Shown here in pieces: positions 8,227-17,372 of a stretch of 64,000 bases of DNA. How positions within the stretch are numbered: the first letter of the stretch is position 1; each line of letters starts with the position of its first letter. A program made the position numbers and the translations under genes. The DNA is from Aquabacter sp040049275 (lineage in GTDB: Bacteria > Pseudomonadota > Alphaproteobacteria > Rhizobiales > Xanthobacteraceae), in contig NZ_JBDZDT010000006.1 in the NCBI RefSeq assembly GCF_040049275.1, positions 468,635-532,634 of the forward strand, read 5' to 3'. Below the pieces are notes generated by a model, which worked only from the letters and a program-made list of their open reading frames with translations, did no database searches and was not told the origin of the DNA.

Positions 8227-9162
8227 TCACGGCGCCCCGCGCTCATCCAGAAGCCCTGCCAGCTTGCCGGCGCGGATCATGAACCGGTGTCTGTCGAGGG
8301 TCAGGGCGGCCAGAAGGCACCCTCCCCCGAGCCGCGCCGCATCGCGCAGGAAGGCGATGGGCCGGCCGTATTTCCGGCGCAGGTAAAGCTCGGAATGCTT
8401 CTTCAGGCGGTTTATCGCGAAGGTGCGCTTCAGGCTGGGCGCGCTGGACTTGCCGCCGCCATGGCGTACGCGCGCCTCCGGCACCACGATAATGGGCAGA
8501 TGCCGCGCCTCCGCGCGCAAAGCGAGGTCGTCGTCCTCGTGATAGAGGAAGATGCGCTCGTCAAACCCGCCCATCTCCAGGAACAGGTCGCGCTCCACCA
8601 GGAAGGCCGCGCCGTGCACGAAGCGCGTGCAATAGTCCCCGGCGATCTCCTGCTCCTTCAACCGGCGCCCACGCGGCACGGGCTGGAAGATCGACCCTTC
8701 CTTGCGCATCAGCCGCCCGTTCTCGCCGACGATGGACGGCATCAGCAGGCCCGGCCCGTATCGGCCGGCGGTGGCGAGCAGCGTAGTGAGAGCCCCCTCC
8801 TCCAATACCGCGTCGGGATTGAGGAAGAATACATGACGCCCGCGCGCTGCCCGCGCGCCGGCATTGCAGGCGGTGCCGAAGCCCATGTTGCGTGCCATGG
8901 GCAATAAGGTGGCCGGGCGCGCCAGCCCGTCCATGAAGCCGGTGCCCTCGGGGCTCGCATTGTCGACGATGATGATTTCGGCTTCCCGCGGCACCGACGC
9001 CACCGCCCGGCCGATCACCGCTCCGCTGTCATAGGAGACCAGGACCACCGAGACGGAATCAAGCGACTGCACGGAAAACCCTTGCCCAAGCCGCGGCGGT
9101 GCGCCGCGCTGGATAGGTAGCACCTGCCCCGGCGCGGTCAAACCGCCGCGCGGCCCTTTCAT
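8227..9162 (-). CDS. Family 2 glycosyltransferase
   Basis: A 311-residue GT-A glycosyltransferase. Motifs: SVVLVSYDSG at the nucleotide-binding start, IIIVDNASPEGT, then FFLNPDAVLEEGAL in place of the DxD region, and FVHGAAFLVERDLFLEMGGFDERIFLYHEDDDL, typical of rhamnosyl-type GT2 enzymes. It probably adds a sugar to a surface polysaccharide or glycolipid; donor and acceptor are not readable. The start at 9162 has a strong GGAGGAGG site. The open frame further upstream runs through the divergent hydrolase gene and is a shadow. Its start codon and that of the hydrolase at 9196 are only 33 bases apart. Confidence 0.85.
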   Translation of the reverse strand: MKGPRGGLTAPGQVLPIQRGAPPRLGQGFSVQSLDSVSVVLVSYDSGAVIGRAVASVPREAEIIIVDNASPEGTGFMDGLARPATLLPMARNMGFGTACNAGARAARGRHVFFLNPDAVLEEGALTTLLATAGRYGPGLLMPSIVGENGRLMRKEGSIFQPVPRGRRLKEQEIAGDYCTRFVHGAAFLVERDLFLEMGGFDERIFLYHEDDDLALRAEARHLPIIVVPEARVRHGGGKSSAPSLKRTFAINRLKKHSELYLRRKYGRPIAFLRDAARLGGGCLLAALTLDRHRFMIRAGKLAGLLDERGAP

Positions 9163-9195
9163 CGCACCGCCTCCTCCGGTAGAAGGCTGCGGACC

Positions 9196-10431
9196 ATGCC
9201 GCTGCGCGACAACGCCCCGACGCTCCGCCGCCATTTCTTCTTCCTGGCCGGCTTCGATCCCATGGATGCGGAAGGGCACCACCGCATCTTCACCCGGGAG
9301 ATGGCGCGCTTTGCCTCGGTGTGGAACACGCAGGCGGAGTGCGAGCCCCATCCTCGCCCGACCCCAACCGGCGCCCAGTGGGATGCCGTCGCCTCCGGCC
9401 CCGGCTGGACCACGCAGACGCGATTCGAGCTTCTGGCCTGGGACGATCTGGTGCGGGCGGACATGCGGCGCAGCCGCTGGTCGCATATTGGCGGAGGCCT
9501 GCGGGCCATCGCCGACATGATCGCGACCGGAACGATCCTGCGCTATTTCCAGTTCAGCCACCGCTACGGCATCTTCTTCGTCCTCACTTATGTCGCCCTC
9601 CTCGCCATCACGGCGGCGTCCATCTTTGCCGGCTGGCTCGTCTTCGGCTTCGCCGCGGCGCTGGGAGGGTGGATGGCGGCCGGCCTGTCCATAGCGGCGA
9701 CAGCCGGCGCTTTCTTCGGTCTCATGGCGACGTTCGGGGCGCGGGTGCGGCTGCAGCAATCCCTGGACCTTGCAGAATTCTCGGTAGACTTCGTGCGCCG
9801 GCGCCACCCCGCCATCGAGGCGCGCATGGACGCGTTCGCCGACCGGCTTCTGGCGGTGGTGGCGGAAGGCGGGGTGGATGAGATCGTCATCGCCGGCCAT
9901 AGCCTCGGCGCCATGCATGCGGTGAGCCTGCTGGCGCGGGCGCTGGAGAAGGATCCCGACTTTCCCCAGCACGCGTCCATCCGCCTGCTGACCGTGGGCA
10001 ACACCTCGGCCAAGTTCGCGCTTCACCCGGCAGGTGCGTGGCTGCGGCAGGCGGCGCAGGCGGTCTATGACGCACGCGACATCTACTGGGTGGAATTCCA
10101 GGCGCGGGACGACATTGTCAGCTTCTACAAGGTTAACCCGGTCAACCTGCGCCATGCCGGCAATTCCAACGGCCTGCTGCGGCCGTTCGTGCGGCAGGTG
10201 ACCATCCGCGAGATGCTGACCCCCGAGACCTTCTCCCGGTTCCGGCTCGACATCATGCGCCTGCACTGCCAGTTCTTCCTGGCGAACGACCGGCGCGCGG
10301 CCTACGATTTCTACGCCTTCGTCTTCGCCCCGGTCTCGTTCAACGCGATCGTGCACGAGATCGAGGGGCCGCAGGTCATCTTTGAACAGGACGGCGCCAT
10401 CGTGCCCGCCGAGCGCCGGGGCGCCGCATGA
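9196..10431 (+). CDS. Membrane alpha/beta hydrolase (lipase-like)
   Basis: A 411-residue protein. A lipase nucleophile elbow GHSLG is visible (IVIAGHSLGAMHAVSLL, about residues 233-249). Before it, about residues 120-180 hold two or three strongly hydrophobic segments that should anchor the protein in the inner membrane. The C-terminal third has conserved-looking Asp and His residues but no clear remaining triad. Function unknown; a lipid or polymer esterase is possible. The stop overlaps the next start by 4 bases (ATGA), so it is coupled to the ICMT-like methyltransferase downstream. Confidence 0.7.
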   Translation: MPLRDNAPTLRRHFFFLAGFDPMDAEGHHRIFTREMARFASVWNTQAECEPHPRPTPTGAQWDAVASGPGWTTQTRFELLAWDDLVRADMRRSRWSHIGGGLRAIADMIATGTILRYFQFSHRYGIFFVLTYVALLAITAASIFAGWLVFGFAAALGGWMAAGLSIAATAGAFFGLMATFGARVRLQQSLDLAEFSVDFVRRRHPAIEARMDAFADRLLAVVAEGGVDEIVIAGHSLGAMHAVSLLARALEKDPDFPQHASIRLLTVGNTSAKFALHPAGAWLRQAAQAVYDARDIYWVEFQARDDIVSFYKVNPVNLRHAGNSNGLLRPFVRQVTIREMLTPETFSRFRLDIMRLHCQFFLANDRRAAYDFYAFVFAPVSFNAIVHEIEGPQVIFEQDGAIVPAERRGAA

Positions 10432-11018
10432 GCTTGCTTGCTTTCGCCAAGGCCGCCTGGGTGGTGGGCGTCGCCGCCTGGTTCCTCATCCGCCTGCCCT
10501 TCCAGATCAAGGCGCGCCGCACCCGCGTGGCCGATGGGCGCCGGCGCACGGCGCGGGAGATGATTCTCCTCTCCATCTCCACCTTCGGCCTCGGTGTCGT
10601 GCCGGCCATCTATGTGGCGACGGGCTTTCCCAGGGGCCTGTCCTACCCCGTCTCGCCGCTCCAGGTCGTGGCCGGTATCGCAGTGTTTCTCGTCGCCCTC
10701 TGGCTGTTCTGGCGCACCCACAAGGCCCTGGGGCGGCAATGGTCGGTGACGCTGGAGATCAGGGACCAGCACCGCCTCATCACATCCGGCGTCTATGAGC
10801 GGGTGCGGCACCCCATGTACACGGCCTTCTTCCTGTGGGCCCTGGCGCAGGCGCTGCTTCTGCCGAATCTCGTGGCCGGCCTGTCCGGCCTTGTGGGCTT
10901 CGGCATCCTGTTCTTCCTCAGGGTGGGCGAGGAGGAGGCCATGATGCGCGAGACCTTCGGCGCCGAATACGACGCCTATTGCGCGCGCACCAAGCGCGTC
11001 CTGCCCTTCATCTACTGA
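10428..11018 (+). CDS. Isoprenylcysteine carboxyl methyltransferase (ICMT)-like membrane methyltransferase
   Basis: A 196-residue integral membrane protein with four to five TM helices. It carries the ICMT/PEMT signature late in the chain: VYERVRHPMYTAFFLWALAQ, then an EEEAMM.ETFG..Y..Y motif before the C terminus, which together form the SAM and substrate site. Bacterial members methylate unknown lipids or small molecules. The 4-base overlap with the lipase-like hydrolase suggests the two act in one lipid-related pathway, which is inference. Confidence 0.8.
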   Translation: MSLLAFAKAAWVVGVAAWFLIRLPFQIKARRTRVADGRRRTAREMILLSISTFGLGVVPAIYVATGFPRGLSYPVSPLQVVAGIAVFLVALWLFWRTHKALGRQWSVTLEIRDQHRLITSGVYERVRHPMYTAFFLWALAQALLLPNLVAGLSGLVGFGILFFLRVGEEEAMMRETFGAEYDAYCARTKRVLPFIY

Positions 11019-11149
11019 GCGGCCGAACAAACCACGGACTGCGGACATCCGCGATTCGGAGCGGGTTTGTTCCCGGTGTGTGCAGTGCGGAGCGGACGAG
11101 CCGTGCCAGATTGGGACATCGCGTCTGCGCCCCCATCTTGCCCTCGAAA

Positions 11150-11312
11150 TCGTCATGCCCGGGCTCGACCCGGGCATCCACGGCTATCCCTTAAGCGTTC
11201 ATCCGGCAGAACTACGTGGATGGCATGCAAGTCGGCTGCTGCCGACTTCCAATCTTGAGACCGAAGTCGGAAACATCCGACTTCGGGTCAAGCCCGCCCA
11301 TGACGGCTGCGT
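11150..11312. repeat. Palindromic intergenic repeat, copy 2
   Basis: Outer arms again begin with TCATGCCCGGGCTCGACCCG and end near GCCCGCCCATGACGGC; the inner GTGGATG arm is also present. Compared with copy 1 it carries an extra stretch at about 11227-11290 with two small palindromes (AAGTCGGCTGCTGCCGACTT and GAAGTCGGA...TCCGACTTC), as if another element had been added inside it. Confidence 0.7.
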
Positions 11313-11373
11313 TTGGATCGGGAGAGGGAATTGGCGGAGCGCCGGTCGCAAAGCGGGCGCTCTTTCTGCCAAC

Positions 11374-11400
11374 AAAAAAGCCGGGCGCGAACGCCCGGCT
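11374..11400 (-). terminator. Rho-independent terminator of the atp operon
   Basis: On the minus strand: a perfect 9-base stem AGCCGGGCG / CGCCCGGCT with a 4-base loop, followed by TTTTTT. It lies 26 bases after the atpC stop. Confidence 0.9.
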
Positions 11401-11425
11401 CCTGAACTCCAAACCCTGGAAGCGC

Positions 11426-11848
11426 TCAGTGCGTGGTGCCGCTCAGGGCGCCCTGGTTCAGCACTTCGACAACCTGCTTCAGGTCGGCGAGCTGGGCAGA
11501 AGCCTTCTGCTTGGCCTCGTCGGTCCGCGCATCGGCGACGTCTTCCTCGGCGTCCTTCATGAGCTGCCGAAGCTGCTCCATGTTGATCTCCTCCACCGGC
11601 GTCGCGCGCTCGGCGAGCACGGTGAGGCTGGTGGGGTTCGCCTCGGCGAAGCCGCCGCGCACGAAGAGACGCTTGGGCGCGCCCTCGCCGCGAATGGTCA
11701 GGATGCCGGGGCGCAGCATGGCGATGAACGGCGCATGGCCGGCACCAACCGAGAAATCGCCCTCCGAACCTGGAACGTCCACCCAGGTGACGTCGCCGGA
11801 AAAGACGAGCCGCTCCGGGGAGACGAGTTCAAACGTGAAGGTGGCCAT
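11426..11848 (-). CDS. atpC: F1 ATP synthase epsilon subunit
   Basis: 140 residues with the typical N-terminal beta-sandwich start (FTFELVSPERLVFSGDVTWVDVPG.EGDFSV..GHAPFI) and a C-terminal helical part. Part of the central stalk of the F1 complex; it couples rotation to catalysis and can inhibit ATP hydrolysis. It is the last gene of atpHAGDC, 58 bases after atpD, and is followed by a clear terminator. Confidence 0.96.
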   Translation of the reverse strand: MATFTFELVSPERLVFSGDVTWVDVPGSEGDFSVGAGHAPFIAMLRPGILTIRGEGAPKRLFVRGGFAEANPTSLTVLAERATPVEEINMEQLRQLMKDAEEDVADARTDEAKQKASAQLADLKQVVEVLNQGALSGTTH

Positions 11849-11906
11849 GTCGTTCTCTCCGCTGTCCGCGTGGCGGGATCAGCCGCGCCCGAAGGCGCGG
11901 CGCGCC

Positions 11907-13343
11907 TCAGGCCGCCTCGGCTGCCAGCTTCTTGCCCTTCTCGATGGCTTCCTCGATGGAACCCACCATGTAGAAGGCCTGCTCGGGCAGGTGGTCGTAC
12001 TTGCCTTCCACCAGGCCCTTGAAGCCCTTGATGGTGTCGGCGAGATCCACCAGCTTGCCGGGCGAGCCGGTGAACACTTCCGCCACATGGAAGGGCTGGG
12101 AGAGGAAGCGCTCGATCTTGCGGGCGCGGGACACCGTCATCTTGTCCTCTTCGGACAGCTCGTCCATGCCGAGGATGGCGATGATGTCCTGGAGCGCCTT
12201 GTAGCGCTGCAGGGTCTGCTGAACCTGCCGGGCCACGTTGTAGTGCTCCTCGCCGATCACCAGCGGGGACAGGATGCGCGAGGTGGAGTCCAGCGGGTCC
12301 ACCGCCGGGTAGATGCCCTTTTCCGCGATGGAGCGCGACAGCACGGTTGTGGCGTCCAGATGGGCGAAGGAGGCGGCGGGCGCCGGATCGGTCAGGTCGT
12401 CGGCGGGCACGTAGATGGCCTGCACCGAGGTGATCGAACCCTTGGTGGTGGTGGTGATGCGCTCCTGGAGCGCGCCCATGTCGGTCGCGAGGGTCGGCTG
12501 ATAGCCCACCGCCGAGGGAATGCGGCCCAGCAGCGCGGACACTTCCGAGCCGGCCTGGGTGAAGCGGAAGATGTTGTCCACGAAGAACAGCACGTCCTGG
12601 CCCTGGTCGCGGAAGTGCTCGGCAACGGTGAGGCCGGTCAGCGCGACGCGGGCACGAGCACCCGGAGGCTCGTTCATCTGGCCATAGACCAGGGCGCACT
12701 TGGAGCCAGCGGCCGAGCCGTTGTGCTCGTGCGGGTCCACGTTCACCTTGGACTCGATCATCTCGTAATAGAGATCGTTGCCCTCACGGGTGCGCTCGCC
12801 GACGCCGGCGAACACGGAATAGCCGCCGTGCGCCTTCGCGATGTTGTTGATGAGCTCCATGATGAGCACGGTCTTGCCGACGCCCGCGCCGCCGAACAGG
12901 CCGATCTTGCCGCCCTTGGAGTAAGGCGCCAGCAGATCCACCACCTTGATGCCGGTGACGAGGATCTCGGCTTCCGTGGACTGGTCCGCATAGGACGGCG
13001 CCGGCTGGTGGATGGCGCGCATGGAATCGCCGACCACCGGGCCCAGCTCGTCCACCGGCTCGCCGATAACGTTCATGATGCGGCCGAGGGTTGCCTCGCC
13101 CACCGGCACCATAATGGGGCTGCCGGTGTCAGTGACGAGCTGGCCGCGCACGAGACCCTCGGAAGAGTCCATGGCGATGGTGCGCACGGTGTTCTCACCG
13201 AGATGCTGGGCCACTTCCAGAACCAGGCGGTTGCCCTGGTTGGAGGTCTCCAGCGCGTTGAGGATTTCCGGCAGGTGCTCGTCGAACTGCACGTCGACGA
13301 CGGCGCCGATAACCTGGGTGATGCGTCCGGTGGAGTTCGCCAT
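11907..13343 (-). CDS. atpD: F1 ATP synthase beta subunit
   Basis: 478 residues, the catalytic subunit of F1. The P-loop GGAGVGKTVL, the catalytic GERTREGNDLY region, the ALLGRIPSAVGYQPTL signature and an intact DELSEED segment (MDELSEEDK) are all present. Length is normal. It lies between atpG and atpC; the F0 genes are not in this window, as is usual for alphaproteobacteria, which carry F0 in a separate operon. Confidence 0.98.
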   Translation of the reverse strand: MANSTGRITQVIGAVVDVQFDEHLPEILNALETSNQGNRLVLEVAQHLGENTVRTIAMDSSEGLVRGQLVTDTGSPIMVPVGEATLGRIMNVIGEPVDELGPVVGDSMRAIHQPAPSYADQSTEAEILVTGIKVVDLLAPYSKGGKIGLFGGAGVGKTVLIMELINNIAKAHGGYSVFAGVGERTREGNDLYYEMIESKVNVDPHEHNGSAAGSKCALVYGQMNEPPGARARVALTGLTVAEHFRDQGQDVLFFVDNIFRFTQAGSEVSALLGRIPSAVGYQPTLATDMGALQERITTTTKGSITSVQAIYVPADDLTDPAPAASFAHLDATTVLSRSIAEKGIYPAVDPLDSTSRILSPLVIGEEHYNVARQVQQTLQRYKALQDIIAILGMDELSEEDKMTVSRARKIERFLSQPFHVAEVFTGSPGKLVDLADTIKGFKGLVEGKYDHLPEQAFYMVGSIEEAIEKGKKLAAEAA

Positions 13344-13375
13344 GTTCGTCGTCCTTTATCCTCGTCCCGCTGCCG

Positions 13376-14248
13376 TCAGAGCGCTTCGGCGCCGGAGATG
13401 ATTTCGATGAGTTCCTTCGTGATCATGGCCTGACGCGTCCGGTTATAGATCAGCGTCTGCTTCTTGATCATGTCGCCCGCATTGCGGGTCGCGTTGTCCA
13501 TGGCGCTCATCTGAGAGCCATAGAACGACGCCTGGTTCTCCAGGAGTGCCCGAAAGATCTGCACCCCGATGTTGCGCGGCAGGAGGTCGGCGAGGATCTC
13601 GCTCTCCTCCGGCTCGTAGTCGTAAGGCACCGCCTCGCCCGCCGGCTTCGCTTCGAAAACCGCTGGGATGACCTGCTGTGCGGTCGGGATCTGCGTCACC
13701 ACGTTCTTGAAGTGCGAATAGAACACGGTGGCGACGTCGAACGCGCCCTTGTTGAACAGCGCGATCACCTTGTCGCCGATGTCGTGGGCGTTGTCATAAC
13801 CCAGCGTGCGCACCGCGCGCAGGTCGACGAACTCGACGATCTGTTTGGGATAGACGCGGCGGATCTGGTCGTAGCCCTTACGGCCCACGCAGAAGAACTC
13901 CACCTTCTTGCCCTGCGCGATCAGGGTGTTGGCCCGCTCGCGCACGAGGCGGACGATGGCCGTGTTGAAGGCGCCGCACAGGCCGCGCTCGGAGGTGCAG
14001 ACGATCAGCAGGTGCCGCTCGTCGCTGCCCGTGCCTGCCAGCAGCAGAGGCGTGTCCGCACTGGTGGTGATGCTGGAGGCAAGGTTGCCCAGCACCGTCT
14101 CCATGCGCTCCGCAAACGGACGGGCTGCTTCCGCCGCCATCTGGGCGCGACGCAGCTTCGCCGCAGCGACCATCTGCATCGCCTTGGTGATCTTCTGTGT
14201 CGCCTTCACCGAGGCGATGCGGTTTCTTAGGTCTTTCAGGCTCGCCAT
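13376..14248 (-). CDS. atpG: F1 ATP synthase gamma subunit
   Basis: 290 residues, the rotating central shaft. The N-terminal MASLKDLRNRIASVKATQKI and C-terminal AMDNATRNAGDMI segments that form the coiled coil are typical, as is the central CTSERGLCGAFN motif. It is the third gene of the operon, 39 bases after atpA. Confidence 0.97.
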   Translation of the reverse strand: MASLKDLRNRIASVKATQKITKAMQMVAAAKLRRAQMAAEAARPFAERMETVLGNLASSITTSADTPLLLAGTGSDERHLLIVCTSERGLCGAFNTAIVRLVRERANTLIAQGKKVEFFCVGRKGYDQIRRVYPKQIVEFVDLRAVRTLGYDNAHDIGDKVIALFNKGAFDVATVFYSHFKNVVTQIPTAQQVIPAVFEAKPAGEAVPYDYEPEESEILADLLPRNIGVQIFRALLENQASFYGSQMSAMDNATRNAGDMIKKQTLIYNRTRQAMITKELIEIISGAEAL

Positions 14249-14287
14249 GGCGCCCGCCCCTTCACTTGCACAGCTTCAAGGGCGACC

Positions 14288-15817
14288 TCAGGCGAAGCTC
14301 TTGGAGAAGGTGTCGAGCGCCTTCACCAGCTTCTCGGTGGTCTCCTTGGAGAGCTCCTTCGAGGTGCGGATCGTGTCCAGGATGTCCTGGTGCTGGGAGC
14401 GCATGGCAAGCAGGAGGCCCTGCTCGTACTCGCGCACCTTCGACACCGGCAGAGCATCCAGGTAGCCATTGGTACCGGCGTAGATCACCACCACCTGCTC
14501 CTCCACCTTGAGGGGAGAGAACTGGCTCTGCTTCAGCAGCTCGGTGAGGCGCGCGCCGCGGTTCAGCAGCTTCTGGGTCGAAGCGTCGAGGTCCGAGCCG
14601 AACTGGGCGAAGGCCGCGAGCTCACGATACTGGGCGAGCTCGCCCTTGATCTTGCCCGCCACCTGCTTCATCGCCTTGATCTGCGCGGAAGATCCCACGC
14701 GGGACACCGAGAGGCCGACGTTCACCGCCGGGCGGATGCCCTGGTAGAACAGGTCGGACTCCAGGAAGATCTGGCCGTCAGTGATGGAGATGACATTGGT
14801 CGGGATATAGGCCGACACGTCGTTCGCCTGGGTCTCGATGACCGGAAGGGCGGTCAGCGAGCCGGCGCCGTTGGCGTCATTGAGCTTGGCGGCGCGCTCC
14901 AGCAGGCGGGAGTGCAAGTAGAACACGTCGCCGGGATAGGCTTCGCGGCCCGGCGGGCGGCGCAGCAGCAGCGACATCTGACGATACGCGACAGCCTGCT
15001 TGGACAGGTCGTCGTGGATGATCAGGGCATGCATGCCGTTGTCGCGGAAGAACTCGCCCATGGCGGTGCCGGCGAAGGGCGCCAGGAACTGCATCGGGGC
15101 AGCGTCGGAGGCGGTGGCGGCGACGACGATGGAGTATTCCAGCGCGCCCTGCTCTTCCAGCACCTTCACGAACTGCGCGACGGTGGAGCGCTTCTGGCCC
15201 ACCGCGACGTACACGCAGTATAGCTTCGCCTTCTCGTCCGTGCCCTGGTTGATGGGCTTCTGGTTGAGGATGGCGTCGAGCGCCACGGCGGTCTTGCCGG
15301 TCTGGCGGTCGCCGATGATGAGCTCGCGCTGGCCGCGGCCGATGGGGATCAGCGCGTCGATGGCCTTCAGGCCCGTCTGCATGGGCTCATGCACGGACTT
15401 GCGCGGGATGATGCCGGGGGCCTTCACGTCCACGCGGCGGCGCTCGGTGGCCTCGATGGGCCCCTTGCCGTCGATGGGATTGCCCAGCGCGTCCACCACG
15501 CGGCCCAGCAGACCCTTGCCGACCGGCACGTCCACGATGGCGCCGGTGCGCTTGACGGTCTGGCCTTCCTTGATCTCGCGGTCGGAACCGAAGATCACGA
15601 TGCCCACATTGTCGATTTCGAGGTTCAGCGCCATGCCGCGCGTGCCGTTCTCGAACTCGACCATCTCGCCGGCCTGGACATTGTCGAGGCCATAGACGCG
15701 CGCGATACCGTCACCAACGGAGAGAACCTGACCGACCTCGGAGACTTCCGCCTCCTGGCCGAAATTCTGGATCTGCTCCTTGAGGATCGCGGTGATTTCA
15801 GCGGCTCGAATGTCCAT
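14288..15817 (-). CDS. atpA: F1 ATP synthase alpha subunit
   Basis: 509 residues, the regulatory nucleotide-binding subunit of F1. The P-loop GDRQTGKTAV and the signature around PAVNVGLSVSRVGS are present. Its ATG shares one base with the atpH stop (TGATG), so the two are coupled. Confidence 0.98.
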   Translation of the reverse strand: MDIRAAEITAILKEQIQNFGQEAEVSEVGQVLSVGDGIARVYGLDNVQAGEMVEFENGTRGMALNLEIDNVGIVIFGSDREIKEGQTVKRTGAIVDVPVGKGLLGRVVDALGNPIDGKGPIEATERRRVDVKAPGIIPRKSVHEPMQTGLKAIDALIPIGRGQRELIIGDRQTGKTAVALDAILNQKPINQGTDEKAKLYCVYVAVGQKRSTVAQFVKVLEEQGALEYSIVVAATASDAAPMQFLAPFAGTAMGEFFRDNGMHALIIHDDLSKQAVAYRQMSLLLRRPPGREAYPGDVFYLHSRLLERAAKLNDANGAGSLTALPVIETQANDVSAYIPTNVISITDGQIFLESDLFYQGIRPAVNVGLSVSRVGSSAQIKAMKQVAGKIKGELAQYRELAAFAQFGSDLDASTQKLLNRGARLTELLKQSQFSPLKVEEQVVVIYAGTNGYLDALPVSKVREYEQGLLLAMRSQHQDILDTIRTSKELSKETTEKLVKALDTFSKSFA

Positions 15818-16371
15818 CAGCGAACCTCTTTCATCGAATGCCGAATAGAATTGAGTTTGGTCTTCAGCGAAGCATCAACCATGCGGGAGCCGAGCTGGAC
15901 GATGAGGCCTCCAAGGATGGAGGGGTCGACGGTCACGTCGAGGCCCACGTCCTTGCCGGTCTTTTCAACGAGCGCCTGCTTCAGCGCGGCCGTGTGGCTT
16001 TCGCTGAGGGGCTCGGCCACCGTCACCTGCGCGGTGACTTCGCCGCGCTTGGCGGCGACGAGGGCAAGATAGGACTTGATGATCGCCGGCAGCGCGAACA
16101 GGCGGCGGTTCTGCGCCACCAGCTTCACGAAGTTGGCGGCCAGCCCGGAAATGCCGAGGGCGCCAAGGACGGCCGCCACGGCCTTCTCCTGCTCTTCAGC
16201 CGAGAAGACGGGGCTCTTCACGAGGCGCGCGAAATCCGCGCTCTCGCTGATCACCGCCGTCAGCTTGTCCATGTCCGCCTTTACGGCGTCGATGGACCCA
16301 GCCTCGTCGGCCAGTTCGAACAGTGCGGTCGCATAGCGCCCCGCCATGCCTGACACGATCGTTTCCGCCAC
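15817..16371 (-). CDS. atpH: F1 ATP synthase delta subunit
   Basis: 184 residues from a GTG start at 16371, which begins (M)AETIVSGMAGRYATALFELADE as in other alphaproteobacterial delta subunits and has an AGAGG ribosome site. The frame runs upstream to 16563, but that extra part is not delta-like and would make the protein far too long. The C-terminal DVTVDPSILGGLIVQLGSRMVDASL motif is typical. It forms the peripheral stalk link to F0 and is the first gene of atpHAGDC; the promoter must lie in 16372-16646. Confidence 0.95.
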   Translation of the reverse strand: MAETIVSGMAGRYATALFELADEAGSIDAVKADMDKLTAVISESADFARLVKSPVFSAEEQEKAVAAVLGALGISGLAANFVKLVAQNRRLFALPAIIKSYLALVAAKRGEVTAQVTVAEPLSESHTAALKQALVEKTGKDVGLDVTVDPSILGGLIVQLGSRMVDASLKTKLNSIRHSMKEVR

Positions 16372-16646
16372 CCGCGCCTCTCTTGGGTCATGTCCCTGGG
16401 CGCGAACCGCGCCAAGAGCTGAAACCCTTGATCTGTTGGGATTATCATTGCCCAAATCCCGGACCGCGGACGAGGCCGCTCCCAGGAGTTGCGGGTTGCC
16501 TAACACAGGCTTTGCGAAGCGGCAACACGACCGGGTTCCCGCCCAAGCGCCGCATTGCCGCACCGGCCTGCCGCGGACGCGCGCAAGAGGTCACCTTGGG
16601 GCAGACGCAGACGGAGCGCCGCCGGTATCGGGTGAGCGTCCCAGCC

Positions 16647-17372
16647 TCAGGCGAGGCCGAGAAACTGTTGAAGTTCCACGGTTTTCGGAGATCCAAACAC
16701 CTCGTCCGGCGGGCCGATCTCATGGACGCGGCCCTGGTGCATGAAGACGACGCGGTCGCAGACCTCGCGGGCGAAGCGCATTTCGTGGGTCACCATCAAC
16801 AGGGTCATCCCCTCCCCCGCCAGCTTGCCCACCACCTGGAGCACCTCGTTCACCAGCTCCGGATCGAGGGCGGAGGTGATTTCATCGCACAAGAGCGCCA
16901 GGGGTTTCATGGCGAGCGCGCGGGCGATGGCGACGCGCTGCTGCTGCCCGCCGGAGAGTTCGTCCGGATAGGCATCAAACTTGTGGCCAAGGCCCACCTG
17001 CTCCAGCCGCGCCCGTGCTTCTTCCTCAGCTTCCTTGGCCGGCACCTTCTTCACCACCATGGGCGAGAGCATGACGTTCCGCCCGGCGGTGAGGTGCGGG
17101 AACAGGTTGAACTGCTGGAAGATCATGCCGACCTTCAGCCGCAGCGCCCGCAAATGCACTTCGTCGGGAGCAAGCTGCGCGCCGGCCACCAGGATGGACC
17201 CGTCATCGATGGTCTCGAGGCCGTTGATGCAGCGCAGCAGCGTCGACTTTCCCGAGCCGCTCTTGCCGATGATGGCGATCACCTCGCCGGGCGCCACGTC
17301 CAGATTGATTCCCTTCAAGACCTCGTTGTCGCCGAAGCGCTTGCGGACCTCAGTGATTGCGATGAGCGACAT
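16647..17372 (-). CDS. Polar amino acid ABC transporter ATP-binding protein (GlnQ/AapP type)
   Basis: 241 residues with Walker A GKSGSGKST, Q-loop IFQQFNLFPHLT, signature LSGGQQQR, Walker B ALLCDEITSALDPE and H-loop MVTHEMRFAREV. The QFNLFPHLTA..N and SALDPELV.EVL segments mark the PAAT (polar amino acid) family. Last gene of a four-gene importer; it overlaps the preceding permease by 23 bases. One point differs from the usual sequence: CDEITSALD replaces the common DEPTSALD. Confidence 0.92.
   Translation of the reverse strand: MSLIAITEVRKRFGDNEVLKGINLDVAPGEVIAIIGKSGSGKSTLLRCINGLETIDDGSILVAGAQLAPDEVHLRALRLKVGMIFQQFNLFPHLTAGRNVMLSPMVVKKVPAKEAEEEARARLEQVGLGHKFDAYPDELSGGQQQRVAIARALAMKPLALLCDEITSALDPELVNEVLQVVGKLAGEGMTLLMVTHEMRFAREVCDRVVFMHQGRVHEIGPPDEVFGSPKTVELQQFLGLA

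Larger units (their letters stand above)
11019..11425. other. Intergenic region with repeat and terminator
   Basis: About 400 bases between the ICMT-like gene (plus) and atpC (minus). It holds the second copy of the palindromic repeat (about 11150-11312) and the atp operon terminator (11374-11400). I see no gene in it. Confidence 0.7.

Noticed and set aside
9163..10356. Long minus-strand open frame continuing the glycosyltransferase
   Set aside because: Lies entirely over the plus-strand hydrolase gene, has shadow-type composition, and the GGAGGAGG site at 9162 sets the real start.
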